Positions 9,120 through 18,834 of a stretch of DNA of 43,509 bases are shown here, piece by piece (the stretch's first letter is position 1; each line of letters opens with the position of its first letter). The position numbers and the translations under genes are program-made. Under the pieces are notes generated by a model, which did no database searches, was not told the DNA's origin, and worked only from the letters and a program-made list of their open reading frames with translations. The stretch spans positions 1 to 43,509 of the forward strand of contig JAEOUM010000114.1 of NCBI GenBank assembly GCA_016839275.1, written 5' to 3'. Origin of the DNA: Candidatus Thorarchaeota archaeon (GTDB taxonomy: Archaea; Asgardarchaeota; Thorarchaeia; Thorarchaeales; Thorarchaeaceae).

Positions 9120-9304
9120 TTTAAATTATTAACAACATACGCAGTAAAGGTTTTCCAAAGACTGGTTTTAGGAAAAATACATACATTTTCTAAAGGAATG
9201 TGTTTCACTGGAAATCTAAACGGCGTCTGGCTTGTCTACTTTACAACGCAGTTACATATTCGAATACTACCTAGAAGGTCTGGGTTCACTTACTTGTCTT
9301 GTTT

Positions 9305-10807
9305 CTAATCTTTGAAACCTGCTTGTTGTCTTGCCATCGCAACTGGTGGTTTTAGATCCTTAGGAACTGGTGAGACATAAGTTCTGTCGCTCTTTCTTCT
9401 TTCGAACTCATGGTGAATTTTCTTTAACACATCCGGTTTTGTGATGAGATCTATCGCTGAGCCGGCCATGGTCTTAGCTGCAAACATGAGTGACTTATGT
9501 CCTATACCAGCTCCACAGCATGCGACTACCTGCCATGAATGACCTCCTACACCCAGAACACAGGTTGAAGTTGTGAATTCCATCGTTGGTACAACCCAAC
9601 TCACATCTCCAACATCCGTAGATCCTGGCCATACAATATCCTCGTCCCACGGATCCATGATTTCAGTATCAATGCTGGCATCTAGTAGGTCTTCCCAACC
9701 GGGGCGTCTTGATAGACGAAGCTCCTCTACCTTATCCTCTCGAGATACTGTGGCTGAGATTTCCTCTGCAAACTTTAATTCCTGTTTGGAGTATTCTGGT
9801 GTACCTACCTCTCTCATATTAGACGTGACCACTTCGCTAAGTCCTTTGTTTGGAAGTACATTGTAGACTCCTTCAATGAACTCAACTCTATGTGTTGTAC
9901 GAGCCATCAGATCAGCTCCATCTGCAATCTTTTGCACCCACTCATACATATGATTGACCTGCTCCCGCTCTGGTGCCCTGATGTAGTACCAGCTTCTTGC
10001 ATATGGCGGCACAACATTCGGTTGCATCCCTCCATCTTCGATGACATAATGAATCCGTGCCTCCTGGATAATATGCTCGCGCATGAAATTGACACCCGTA
10101 TTCATCAGCTCTACAGCGTCGAGGGCACTCTTCCCTAAGAAAGGAGTATAGGCTGCGTGCGAAGAAACTCCATGGAAATGGAACTTGACAGAGTTTACAG
10201 CCAGAGTGCTTCCAATGCCTGCCACATTCGAGCTACCAGGATGGTGGCTCAAGACAGCATCGACATCGCTATACAGACCATCTCGAACCATGAACATCTT
10301 CCCACTATACGTTTCCTCTGCAGGAGTACCATAGAACCTAATGGTTCCCTCAATCCCATTATTCTCCATGGCAACTTTCGTTGCAATTGCTCCTGCAACC
10401 GCAGACACTCCATGGATATTATGACCGCACCCATGACCTGGAGCGCCTTCAATAAGTGGCTCTCTCTTTGTGGAAACTTTTTGGGATACGCCCGGAAGTG
10501 CATCATATTCTCCTTGAAAACCTATAACTGGCTTCCCACTCCCCCATGATGCCACAAATGCAGTGGGCATGTCAGCTACACCTCTCTGCACTTCAAAACC
10601 ATTTTCTTCAAGGATCTTTGCCAATAATTCTGAGGATTTGTATTCCACAAGACCAAGCTCCGCAAAGTTCCAAATTTTATCGCTTGCCTCGATTATTCTT
10701 GATTCATTAGTTGAAATCCATCGCCATGCGTCTTCCTTCAATATTGCTTCCTCCGATTCAGAAGTTCGTAAGAACTTAATCATAAACTGCTTTTTGGTGA
10801 ATACCAT
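9305..10807 (-). CDS. M20 family amidohydrolase, p-aminobenzoyl-glutamate hydrolase subunit B-like
   Basis: FAELGLVEYKSSELL, VIGFQGEYDALPGVSQK, GAPGHGCGHNIHGVSAVAGAIA, GTPAEETYSGKMFMVRDGLY, GSTDVGDVSWVVPT. Confidence 0.88.
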   Translation of the reverse strand: MVFTKKQFMIKFLRTSESEEAILKEDAWRWISTNESRIIEASDKIWNFAELGLVEYKSSELLAKILEENGFEVQRGVADMPTAFVASWGSGKPVIGFQGEYDALPGVSQKVSTKREPLIEGAPGHGCGHNIHGVSAVAGAIATKVAMENNGIEGTIRFYGTPAEETYSGKMFMVRDGLYSDVDAVLSHHPGSSNVAGIGSTLAVNSVKFHFHGVSSHAAYTPFLGKSALDAVELMNTGVNFMREHIIQEARIHYVIEDGGMQPNVVPPYARSWYYIRAPEREQVNHMYEWVQKIADGADLMARTTHRVEFIEGVYNVLPNKGLSEVVTSNMREVGTPEYSKQELKFAEEISATVSREDKVEELRLSRRPGWEDLLDASIDTEIMDPWDEDIVWPGSTDVGDVSWVVPTMEFTTSTCVLGVGGHSWQVVACCGAGIGHKSLMFAAKTMAGSAIDLITKPDVLKKIHHEFERRKSDRTYVSPVPKDLKPPVAMARQQAGFKD

Positions 10808-10852
10808 GTTTCACATAAATATACGCGGAGCGCAGTTTTTGAACGAAAACCC

Positions 10853-12268
10853 TTACTCCTTTGTAGGTAATTTGATTTTGAACGCTGTTCCTGTTTCTCC
10901 CGGTCTATCCACCAGTTCTATTGACCCACCATACCCTTCAATCACCTTCCGAGTCAGATAGAGCCCATAACCCCCTCCTGTGGTAGAAACTCCTTTAGTA
11001 AAGAGTTTGGGTTTAATCTCATCAGGTACCCCTGGTCCATCATCGTGTATCTCTATTCTTATCATGTCATCATCTTGAAACAGACTAATTCGCACTTGCA
11101 CTCCATTGGTTGAGAACTCTGCTGAGTTCCGGAATAAATTATCAAACACCATCTGAATCAATCTAGCACTTTGGATCCTGGTATTAGTTGCTGAGTTTTC
11201 GATGGTTACGGTAAGTCCAGAGTGTGTCTTTTCAGCTTGAACCTTCGCCTTTTTGATGATTTGAAGGATGTCAGTTTGATCCTCTTCCGCAGGTCGCCCG
11301 AAGACGTCAAGAAGATTAACCATCCTCTCCGAGGCGGCTTGCACTATCTCAATATACTCAAAGGATCGTGAGTCCTTGTCCATCAACATTAGAGCTGCTT
11401 CAGCATGATTCATGAGTACTTGAAGATCATTCCTCATATCATGTGAGAGAAATGAGGCATAGAGTTCCAAATCTTGATGTGAATTTCGAAGTTTCTCCTC
11501 TGCGATGACATTCCTTGTAATGTCCTCTTTTACTGCAACAAAATGTGTTATCTCACCATTCCCGCTTCTAATTGGGGATATCCATGCATCTTCCCAGTAC
11601 AGTTCTCCATTTTTCTTTTTATTCACAAAACGACCTCGCCATATCTCTCCTGACTTTATTGTTCTCCATAGATTCTCATAGACTTCCGGAGAGGTCTTGC
11701 CTGATTTCAACACTCGTGGGTTCTTGCCCATTGCCTCCTCGTATGAATACCCTGTCAATTCTGAGAACTTTGGATTAACATACTCTATGGTCCCCTCACA
11801 ATCAGTGATGACCACAGAAGTAGGACTTGCTTCAATCGCTCCATAGAGTTTTAGAAGCTCAAATTCACGTTCCTTTTCAATAGTAATGTCACTGACAACT
11901 GCCATTGTACCTATGACATTATCTTGATCATCTCTTCTAGGAACTCCCGATACCTTAACAACTATCTTGCCCCCGTCTTTTCGTATCATCCTTAGATTAT
12001 AGACCGAGGACACTCCAAAACGTCGCTTCGATGTTTCAGTATGTACTGTTTCTAGATCTCCTTCTGTTACGAACTCCCTGAGATTCTTTCCTACCAATTC
12101 GTGAGGTTCATACCCGAGCATACTTGCGAATTCCTTGTTGACGAAAATGAGATTCTCATTAAGATCTGTAATTCCAACACCCTCAGGAAGTTGAATTAAT
12201 AGATCTCTAAAATGCCTCTCTTTCAATATTACTTCAGTCTCATTTTCCATTCTCTCTGAGGGCATCAA
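10853..12268 (-). CDS. PAS-domain sensor histidine kinase
   Basis: Two PAS/PAC repeats (GITDLNENLIFVNKEFASMLGYEPHELVGKN; VITDCEGTIEYVNPKFSELTGYSYEEAMGKNPRVLKSG), HisKA-like SHDMRNDLQVLMNHAE, HATPase DNLFRNSAEFS and DDGPGVPDEIKPKLFTKGVSTTGGGYGLYLTRKV. Confidence 0.93.
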   Translation of the reverse strand: MMPSERMENETEVILKERHFRDLLIQLPEGVGITDLNENLIFVNKEFASMLGYEPHELVGKNLREFVTEGDLETVHTETSKRRFGVSSVYNLRMIRKDGGKIVVKVSGVPRRDDQDNVIGTMAVVSDITIEKEREFELLKLYGAIEASPTSVVITDCEGTIEYVNPKFSELTGYSYEEAMGKNPRVLKSGKTSPEVYENLWRTIKSGEIWRGRFVNKKKNGELYWEDAWISPIRSGNGEITHFVAVKEDITRNVIAEEKLRNSHQDLELYASFLSHDMRNDLQVLMNHAEAALMLMDKDSRSFEYIEIVQAASERMVNLLDVFGRPAEEDQTDILQIIKKAKVQAEKTHSGLTVTIENSATNTRIQSARLIQMVFDNLFRNSAEFSTNGVQVRISLFQDDDMIRIEIHDDGPGVPDEIKPKLFTKGVSTTGGGYGLYLTRKVIEGYGGSIELVDRPGETGTAFKIKLPTKE

Positions 12269-12454
12269 TACATCTCTCTTGTTGGGTTTGTTGGATTTTG
12301 ACTAGTGTGGGCCTTTTTTGTACCTATCTCTTCTAAGTATATGTCCTTTCATATTCTCGAGGCGTTACAAAAATAAAGCTAAGCTCCGAATAGGAACTTC
12401 AGCAGGCTCTTATAGTGCTAATTCCACATAATAATCGATGGAGATGCCATTCAA

Positions 12455-13789
12455 ATGAACTCAGCTATACCCCCGTCAAATCTTACTATCTTCTGGGATG
12501 TTGAGAATGTTGCAGACGATTCTGCTACACATAAGTCTATGACTGAGAGGATACGAAGAACTGGTACGATTATCAAAGCCTATGCTTTTGCTGACTGGGA
12601 TACGCGTCGCCGAATGGCTGAAGAGTTGTACAGTCTGGGATATGATCTCATTCATGTTCCAGATATTAGGGATAATGCTAGCGATTACAAGATGGCATCC
12701 TATATCTTGGATCATCTTGTGCATTACCCTGAAACCTCTCAATATGTATTGATTACTGGTGATGGTGATTTCAAGCTGCTCGCTGGTGCGCTCAAAGAAC
12801 GTGGCGTTGATCTATGGCTCATTAGTAATCCACTCATTACCGCGTCAGAACTTCATGACCTTGCATCGAAGTATACCGATATCTTCTCCTTTAGACCTGC
12901 TCTCGATTGTGTGAATCCAGAAGACTGTGACGAATCTGTTCAGAGCATTGTCAAACTCCGTCACCTTGCAGCTGTTCAGCTCCAAGAGGTTGTCCGATTA
13001 ATAGCAAAATCTGGAAATAAGGCTGGCATGGGTCATGCAAGACATGTAATGAAATCATTAAATCCGCAATTCAATGAAAGCGATTTAGGTTTTGCATCTT
13101 GGAACGATTTCTTAGAATGGACCGAAATTCAAGATTATATTCGACTTGAAGGCGAACATCCAACAACCCTTCTCGCGCTCCCTGATAGACTCCCACCACA
13201 ATCGGTTGCAACATCAAAAGAAGTCAGCCAAGCATTTGAATTCCTTGCAAAAGTAGCTGAAGATGGTGTAAACGAGGGAACTCCCTATTCCCTGAAAGAA
13301 CTTGGTATAAAGATTCGTGAACTCGGTCTAGAGTTCGAGAAGATTGGTTATCGACGTTTCTCTGATTTTGTGCTCTCTGCAGAGAAGCGTGAAATGATAC
13401 GAATAGTATCTCCTGATAAGGAAGGGGATTCTCCAATTGTTCTACCATCCTATAATGTGAAACGTATGCATGAGTGGTTTGAGAAAAACGTTGAACGGAT
13501 TTTTGGCCCCTCCGTAAACGGTCCCAAAACAACCTTTCTGAGAAAGATTTCACAGATGCTCCTTGAAACTCACACAAGTCTTAACGAGCTCGAAAGATAC
13601 CTGACGGATGACAAGCTGAAAGAGACCTATTTTTCAATACTCAGTGCAAGCAATATTCCATTCCTACCACCATTTCAGCAGTCATATATTCACGTGCTGC
13701 TCGGGAAAGATTTTCCGTGTCATGATATCGTCACGAAAGTAAACATCGAACTAAGTCCACTTGGTATTAAGCTTCAATGTCCTGATTGA
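12455..13789 (+). CDS. NYN/PIN-like nuclease with C-terminal LOTUS (OST-HTH)-like domains
   Basis: TIFWDVENV...DNASDYKMASYILDHL...YVLITGDGDFKLLAGALKERGVDLWLIS (NYN/LabA pattern with acidic residues); AAVQLQEVVRLIAKSGNKAGMGHARHVMKSLNPQFNESDLGFASWNDFLEW and a second YSLKELGIKIRELGLEFEKIGYRRFSDFVLSAE resemble LOTUS repeats. Confidence 0.85.
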   Translation: MNSAIPPSNLTIFWDVENVADDSATHKSMTERIRRTGTIIKAYAFADWDTRRRMAEELYSLGYDLIHVPDIRDNASDYKMASYILDHLVHYPETSQYVLITGDGDFKLLAGALKERGVDLWLISNPLITASELHDLASKYTDIFSFRPALDCVNPEDCDESVQSIVKLRHLAAVQLQEVVRLIAKSGNKAGMGHARHVMKSLNPQFNESDLGFASWNDFLEWTEIQDYIRLEGEHPTTLLALPDRLPPQSVATSKEVSQAFEFLAKVAEDGVNEGTPYSLKELGIKIRELGLEFEKIGYRRFSDFVLSAEKREMIRIVSPDKEGDSPIVLPSYNVKRMHEWFEKNVERIFGPSVNGPKTTFLRKISQMLLETHTSLNELERYLTDDKLKETYFSILSASNIPFLPPFQQSYIHVLLGKDFPCHDIVTKVNIELSPLGIKLQCPD

Positions 13790-13829
13790 CATAAGACTAA
13801 TCAACCACAATGCACACTCTGATTGAGAT

Positions 13830-14921
13830 GTGCTAGAGATGAATTCTTATGAAAAACTAGCTGCAACGCTAGATAAAATCCCTAATGGATTCCCAGCAGC
13901 AGATGATGGAACACATCTGAAAATTCTGGAGTGGATCTTCACCCCTGAAGAGGCAGAGCTTGCTAGTCAGTTAAAACTCAGTGGTGAAACCATTGACGAG
14001 TTGTCAAATCGGTTAAGCTTTCCAAAGCATCAGCTTGAGCAGCTACTTACAACTATGATTTCAAAAGGACAGATTAACTCATGGATGTCTAAAAGCGCAG
14101 GTCAAAGAAAGTATGCACTTCTCCCTTTTGCTGTTGGTATCTTTGAGGAACAGCTGAGTCGAATGGATAAGGAATTCGCTCAACTACTAGAACGGTACTT
14201 CAGTCATGGATTCAAGAAGATCACAGCAACCGAGCCTGTAATTTTCAAAGTCATACCTGTTAATCAAAGTGTTAAGACTGAGCTTGAGATCCATCCTTAT
14301 GACCAGGCTGAGCACCTACTAAAGAGTGCAGCATCTTGGGGAGTTCGTGAGTGCATTTGCAAGAAACAGAAAGCACTCATTGATGAACCCTGTACCTATC
14401 CGACAACGGTCTGCTTGATTTTTGCTAAGAACAGAGAGAATGCATTTGATCACGATGCACTCACAAAAACTATCACGAAAGAGGAATCACTGGAATTGCT
14501 GAAACAAGCAGAAGATGCAGGTCTTGTTCATTGTTCATATAATACACAGACCGGTCACAATTACATCTGCAATTGTTGTACCTGCTGTTGTGGTGTTCTA
14601 AGAGGAGTTAATGAACTGGACTCTCCTCGTGAGTACATCAAAACAGATTTCGCAATTTCTGTAAATGCTGATCTCTGCACAGGATGTGGAACATGTCTTG
14701 ATAGATGTCAATTTGGGGCTCTCAGCATTCCGAGTGATATCTGTGAAGCTAATACTACGCGTTGTATTGGGTGTGGCGTCTGTGCAATGGTATGCCCTGA
14801 ATCTGCACTGGAGCTCATAAGAAAAGAGCCTGCGGACAAACCACCGCCGCCTGAAACTATTATGGACTGGATGACCCAACGCGCAATTTCTCGCAATGTG
14901 GACCCGTCTGACATTCTATAG
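13830..14921 (+). CDS. HTH-containing 4Fe-4S ferredoxin domain protein (start probably ATG at 13839)
   Basis: Cys clusters CTGCGTCLDRC and CIGCGVCAMVCP (2x[4Fe-4S]) and additional CICKK/CNCCTCCCGV; N-terminal winged-helix-like segment ETIDELSNRLSFPKHQLEQLLTTMISKGQI. Confidence 0.85.
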   Translation: MLEMNSYEKLAATLDKIPNGFPAADDGTHLKILEWIFTPEEAELASQLKLSGETIDELSNRLSFPKHQLEQLLTTMISKGQINSWMSKSAGQRKYALLPFAVGIFEEQLSRMDKEFAQLLERYFSHGFKKITATEPVIFKVIPVNQSVKTELEIHPYDQAEHLLKSAASWGVRECICKKQKALIDEPCTYPTTVCLIFAKNRENAFDHDALTKTITKEESLELLKQAEDAGLVHCSYNTQTGHNYICNCCTCCCGVLRGVNELDSPREYIKTDFAISVNADLCTGCGTCLDRCQFGALSIPSDICEANTTRCIGCGVCAMVCPESALELIRKEPADKPPPPETIMDWMTQRAISRNVDPSDIL

Positions 14922-14970
14922 TCTTTGTGGATTATGAGTATTCTTAAGAAGAAATGGCTCTATTCTGTTT

Positions 14971-15951
14971 GTGGAATGGCTCATGACAATCGAAACGAAC
15001 GCGAGCAAGAAGAATGCAAAACAAACGAAGGAACGACTCACGCCTTACATTCCTCATCTTGCCGAGTTCTATTTTGAACCAACTTATGATTGGAGCTATA
15101 TAGAAGCTGAGCAGCTTTTTTCCCAAACTACACATCAACTCAATGCGTTTGAACAAGACACTGTGAATTTCATAGAGTGTATAGAAGGCATGGAGCGATT
15201 GCCAAGGTCTTCTATTGATCTGGTTGTCGCTGATCCTCCGTTTGGCATCGATTTTGACGGAAAGAGCAGTGTGTATAATCGTGATGAGGCTCTCGTGATT
15301 GGTGGTTATGAAGAGGCTCAAGGATCATACTCAGAGTTCACAAGTAAATGGATGGGCAAGCTTCCTCGAGTCATGAAAAAGAATGCCTCTGTCTATGTGT
15401 TTAGTGGATGGACTAATCTTAATGCAATCTTGGCTGGTGCTGACAAAGCTGGACTTACAACATTGAATCATCTAATCTGGCACTATCCATTCGGTGTGTA
15501 CACGAAGCGAAGGTTTGTGACAAGTCATTACCACATTGTGCTACTTGTTAAAGATCCCAAGACATACTTCTTCAATAAGATAGAGAACTATCCTGAAGAT
15601 GTTTGGATTGTAAAGCGAAAATATCGGACTGGACTTGCGAAAAATGGGACTAAACTTCCCCTCGATGTTGTGGCTCGCTGTATTGATTTCTCATCAAGAC
15701 CAGGCGATATCATACTGGATCCTTTCATGGGAAATGGCACTACTGCTGTAGCTGCAAAATCCGCTTTCAGACATTTCATTGGATTTGAAATCAATAGGAA
15801 ACTGAAACCACTGCTCAAGCGCGAGATTAGTTCGACGCAGCCCGGACAATCATATAAGCCCTATAAGGAACGTCTTCCTACTGTGGAAGAATTAGCTGTG
15901 TTATATCCTCGTGCTTATCGGGAATATCAACAAAGAGCGGGACAGAAATAG
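14971..15951 (+). CDS. N6-adenine/N4-cytosine DNA methyltransferase (start may be ATG at 14983)
   Basis: Catalytic motif IV DLVVADPPFGIDF followed by motif I DIILDPFMGNGTTAVAAKSAFRHFIGFEI (beta-class order). Confidence 0.88.
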   Translation: MEWLMTIETNASKKNAKQTKERLTPYIPHLAEFYFEPTYDWSYIEAEQLFSQTTHQLNAFEQDTVNFIECIEGMERLPRSSIDLVVADPPFGIDFDGKSSVYNRDEALVIGGYEEAQGSYSEFTSKWMGKLPRVMKKNASVYVFSGWTNLNAILAGADKAGLTTLNHLIWHYPFGVYTKRRFVTSHYHIVLLVKDPKTYFFNKIENYPEDVWIVKRKYRTGLAKNGTKLPLDVVARCIDFSSRPGDIILDPFMGNGTTAVAAKSAFRHFIGFEINRKLKPLLKREISSTQPGQSYKPYKERLPTVEELAVLYPRAYREYQQRAGQK

Positions 15952-15967
15952 TCCTTTAATCATTAAT

Positions 15968-17422
15968 ATGGTGTGCATGAATATGGACCCTGAAGATTTA
16001 CTCGTGGAACATGGTTCTGCATTTGATAGACTTGCAGATGCCTTTAGTTCGAGTGATATCTTCAATCGATGGCACGGGACTGAGCTTGTCAGATGGGAAT
16101 CTGATCTCCTTCAGCAATTTAGCGAACGTCTACGAGGTCAGAAGTTTCTATATCGCGGATTTGTCCGACACACTCGTGATCCATCTCTTATTCTTCTAAC
16201 ACCCAGTCCTTGGTTGCTTGAGGGTGAGTTTGTTTTCTTTGAAAGAGAACAGACTATTCCTGAAGATGGCGCATACATCGAAGTGACAGGAAAGAGAATA
16301 GCCGCACCGAGCGTGCTCCAACAATCAAATACAGTTCTTCGAGCCATTGCTGCAGAGTCCTATCAGTCTCTCAATTTGGATTTTGCATCTCAGATTGCTC
16401 CACCACTTAGTCTAAAGGAACTCTCCAATATGCTATTCGAGCGCGTTGGAATAGCGGAGGCTAGCAAGCGGGTCTTTGCGCGACTTTTCGTTTCCAGTCC
16501 GCCCTTTCAAGATGCTATTGGTGGACTCACAACTGGAATTCAGGCTATTGCTTCTATGACAGATGTGCGGAGATTTCTCTCTTTCATCAGACATATTCTA
16601 CCACCCTCAATGCGGACGAGGACTATATCCGTCAAAGATGTGCGTGGAATGAAGATTCGAACGCCAAGAATGCTCCGGATTGATATTGGATCACTATCCA
16701 AAGCGCGATTGGAAACAATATGTATACAACGAAAGGATAGCTCTGGTTTCAAGGAGGTTTCAGTTGGTACTTTGACAGAAGCTGAAACAGCCGCACTACC
16801 TGATGTTCCTTTGGCGCTTGCCTCCGAAGATTTTTGGATTGAGACTAGAAATCCAAAGGAACTAAGGTTGCCAATCTTGAAGTCTGCAATCACTTACCAG
16901 TTACTTACACCTATAGTATCACAACGTAGTATTGACTCTAGTACGAAACACGTACTCTCAAGATTGGAAACACTACAAGAGAGCTTTGATCTTGGGGAAA
17001 CCGCATTGGCAAGAGGAAATGTGCTTGATGCGGATGCTTTAGGCAGACCATTGAGCACTCTAAAAATAGCACGCTCAAATGCTCGAGCAGCCTGGAATGA
17101 AAAAGTCACTGTCACTGATATAAAACATGCTTGGGATCGAATTCTTGAACCCGCATTAAAAGAGTTCATAGAAATATCTGAGATTAAAAGAACCTCGGAA
17201 GCAGATTGGGGTAAAGGCAGTCGGATTGACAAATTCAACACTAAGGTCTTGAAAGCCATTCGGACACTTGACACCGGAAAGCGAGGATATCTTGGTCCAA
17301 CTCTTGACGAAATTGCTCAAGAGGCTGGTGTTGAAAACTATGTTGCTGCAGAGACCTTGACGCGGATGAAAGACAGTGGTGTCCTATACGAACCGCGGCC
17401 AGGTCACTACAGACTTGTTTGA
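15968..17422 (+). CDS. MCM-like protein lacking a recognisable AAA+ Walker A; C-terminal lid and winged helix resemble MCM
   Basis: OB-like PSPWLLEGEFVFFEREQTIPEDGAYIEVTGKRIAA; SKRVFARLFVSSPPFQDAIGGLTTGIQA resembles the MCM iirS-aPsi-g---vK-ai-l-l-gG segment; PLSTLKIARSNARAAWNEKVTVTDIKHAWDRI resembles MCM RQLEALvRLaEA-Ar--L-e-Vt-eDa--Ai; C-terminus VLYEPRPGHYRLV matches MCM winged-helix ends. No GxxxxGK[ST]. Confidence 0.55.
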   Translation: MVCMNMDPEDLLVEHGSAFDRLADAFSSSDIFNRWHGTELVRWESDLLQQFSERLRGQKFLYRGFVRHTRDPSLILLTPSPWLLEGEFVFFEREQTIPEDGAYIEVTGKRIAAPSVLQQSNTVLRAIAAESYQSLNLDFASQIAPPLSLKELSNMLFERVGIAEASKRVFARLFVSSPPFQDAIGGLTTGIQAIASMTDVRRFLSFIRHILPPSMRTRTISVKDVRGMKIRTPRMLRIDIGSLSKARLETICIQRKDSSGFKEVSVGTLTEAETAALPDVPLALASEDFWIETRNPKELRLPILKSAITYQLLTPIVSQRSIDSSTKHVLSRLETLQESFDLGETALARGNVLDADALGRPLSTLKIARSNARAAWNEKVTVTDIKHAWDRILEPALKEFIEISEIKRTSEADWGKGSRIDKFNTKVLKAIRTLDTGKRGYLGPTLDEIAQEAGVENYVAAETLTRMKDSGVLYEPRPGHYRLV

Positions 17423-17424
17423 AT

Positions 17425-18021
17425 CTATGGAAATGCTTTGTTGAACTCTTCGGTTTCGTCGCCCTCTTCTATGATTTCAATATCTTGTACACCAACACGC
17501 TCTGCATCATATCTCCTAGCTAGAATGTTTCCATCAAACTTCTCCCTGGCTGATGCTCCCTTTCCTCGCCAGACCCAAATATCATCCCAAGTATCGAGAA
17601 TGAAGACGTCATCTGTCTTCAACGAATTCTTGTTCAAGGGGACTTCTGCGAAGAAGGTTTCATTGCCCTCACGATGGACTTTCCAGAGCTTGTATTCGTG
17701 GGTTTCAAGGTGGACTTTTCTAAGAATTCCTTCGGTATCCTCATCTGTGAGCCTGAAATCATCGAATAGGGCTTTAAACTCAGGAGGTTCGCTACCTCCT
17801 TCAATACGGTCGATATCGGCCTTTCCTTCTCGTTCCGTATCCCGCATCACTGCAGTAGCAGCTGTCAGGAATTTTTCATCAACAGTCGACTTGGGACCTA
17901 TCCAGAGATAGATCTTCGGCCCTGCATCCACAAGGTAGCAGTCTCCTCTTCCGAACGCTCCTGGATTTGGCATCTTGACAAGCCGACCTTTCTGAATGTG
18001 GTATGTAGTCGGTTCTTTCAT
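17425..18021 (-). CDS. Two-domain gelsolin-like protein
   Basis: Tandem gelsolin motifs: GDCYLVDAGPKIYLWIGPKSTVDEKFLTAATAVMRD...DIDRIEGGSEPPEFKALF and DVFILDTWDDIWVWRGKGASAREKFDGNILARRYDAERVGVQDIEIIEEGDETEEF. Confidence 0.95.
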   Translation of the reverse strand: MKEPTTYHIQKGRLVKMPNPGAFGRGDCYLVDAGPKIYLWIGPKSTVDEKFLTAATAVMRDTEREGKADIDRIEGGSEPPEFKALFDDFRLTDEDTEGILRKVHLETHEYKLWKVHREGNETFFAEVPLNKNSLKTDDVFILDTWDDIWVWRGKGASAREKFDGNILARRYDAERVGVQDIEIIEEGDETEEFNKAFP

Positions 18022-18067
18022 GGTATTTTCATCAACTGATTTTGACTTAAGTGATATTTGCGTGTCT

Positions 18068-18757
18068 TTACCACACGAAAACTAGAGTAACATTGTAGGA
18101 ATATTCAACCAAATCTCCATAACTCCATGCCCATGTTTCCATTGTTAAAGGCACTCCTGTGTTCAAAGAGCAGATGCAATTCCAGCCAACCCCGTTATTG
18201 ACGCCATATGAAATGTATCCCAAGTAGAATGAATTTTCTGTGAAATATGAAATGTATGACTCTGCTGTGGAATTGATTGGTTGTACAAGATTGTCTGGGT
18301 AAAACGAGTCAAGCAGGTTCCAAGGGCCTCGTGGGAGGAAGCAACTTGATCCGAGACTACTCATTTCAGAAAACAGATTCAGGGGTATTCCTGTACCATT
18401 TTCAAAGCTTATCTGAGTCTTCATGTATCCTATCACTTGTTCTGCAAAGGTTTCTCCATCGATGATCATAGAGTCAGTTGGAAGAGACACGATTTCTAAC
18501 CTAAGCCTAGTGTTATTTAGAACAGCCTGTGCGACAGGGAATATCGTAGACCCGGTTTCTCTGTATCCCACTACAGAAACCTCGAAGATGAACTGCTCTC
18601 CTTCCTGCACCTGCCATCTGAAATATAGATAATCTCTGAGACTCTCTGTTGATACCGACACTAGTAAGGCTACTACTATCGTTAGAGTGACAGCAACAGT
18701 AATCTTCCTATGATATCGCATAACAGCGTTCTCCTCAACGAGAAAATAGACAATCAT
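18068..18757 (-). CDS. Hypothetical exported / membrane-anchored protein
   Basis: Internal start MRYHRKITVAVTLTIVVALLVSVSTESL looks like a signal peptide/anchor; remainder is extracellular-like and aromatic/N/S rich. Confidence 0.6.
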   Translation of the reverse strand: MIVYFLVEENAVMRYHRKITVAVTLTIVVALLVSVSTESLRDYLYFRWQVQEGEQFIFEVSVVGYRETGSTIFPVAQAVLNNTRLRLEIVSLPTDSMIIDGETFAEQVIGYMKTQISFENGTGIPLNLFSEMSSLGSSCFLPRGPWNLLDSFYPDNLVQPINSTAESYISYFTENSFYLGYISYGVNNGVGWNCICSLNTGVPLTMETWAWSYGDLVEYSYNVTLVFVW

Positions 18758-18834
18758 CCTGCCTTTTGGTCGTTATGTTTTACCTATACATACTGTTCTT
18801 ATCTTCAGGATGTACATTTTTAGAGAGACTCAAT

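Noticed and set aside
8479-9132. Plus-strand ORFs at 8479-8664, 8640-8831 and 8815-9132
   Set aside because: Antisense shadows of the Pro/Thr/Ser-rich linker and zinc ribbon of the minus-strand gene; low-complexity composition keeps the opposite frame open.
14971-17422. Interpretation of the MTase plus downstream ORF as a restriction-modification system
   Set aside because: The downstream protein shows no PD-(D/E)XK, HNH or GIY-YIG motif by eye and its ends resemble MCM instead; not excluded without profile searches.
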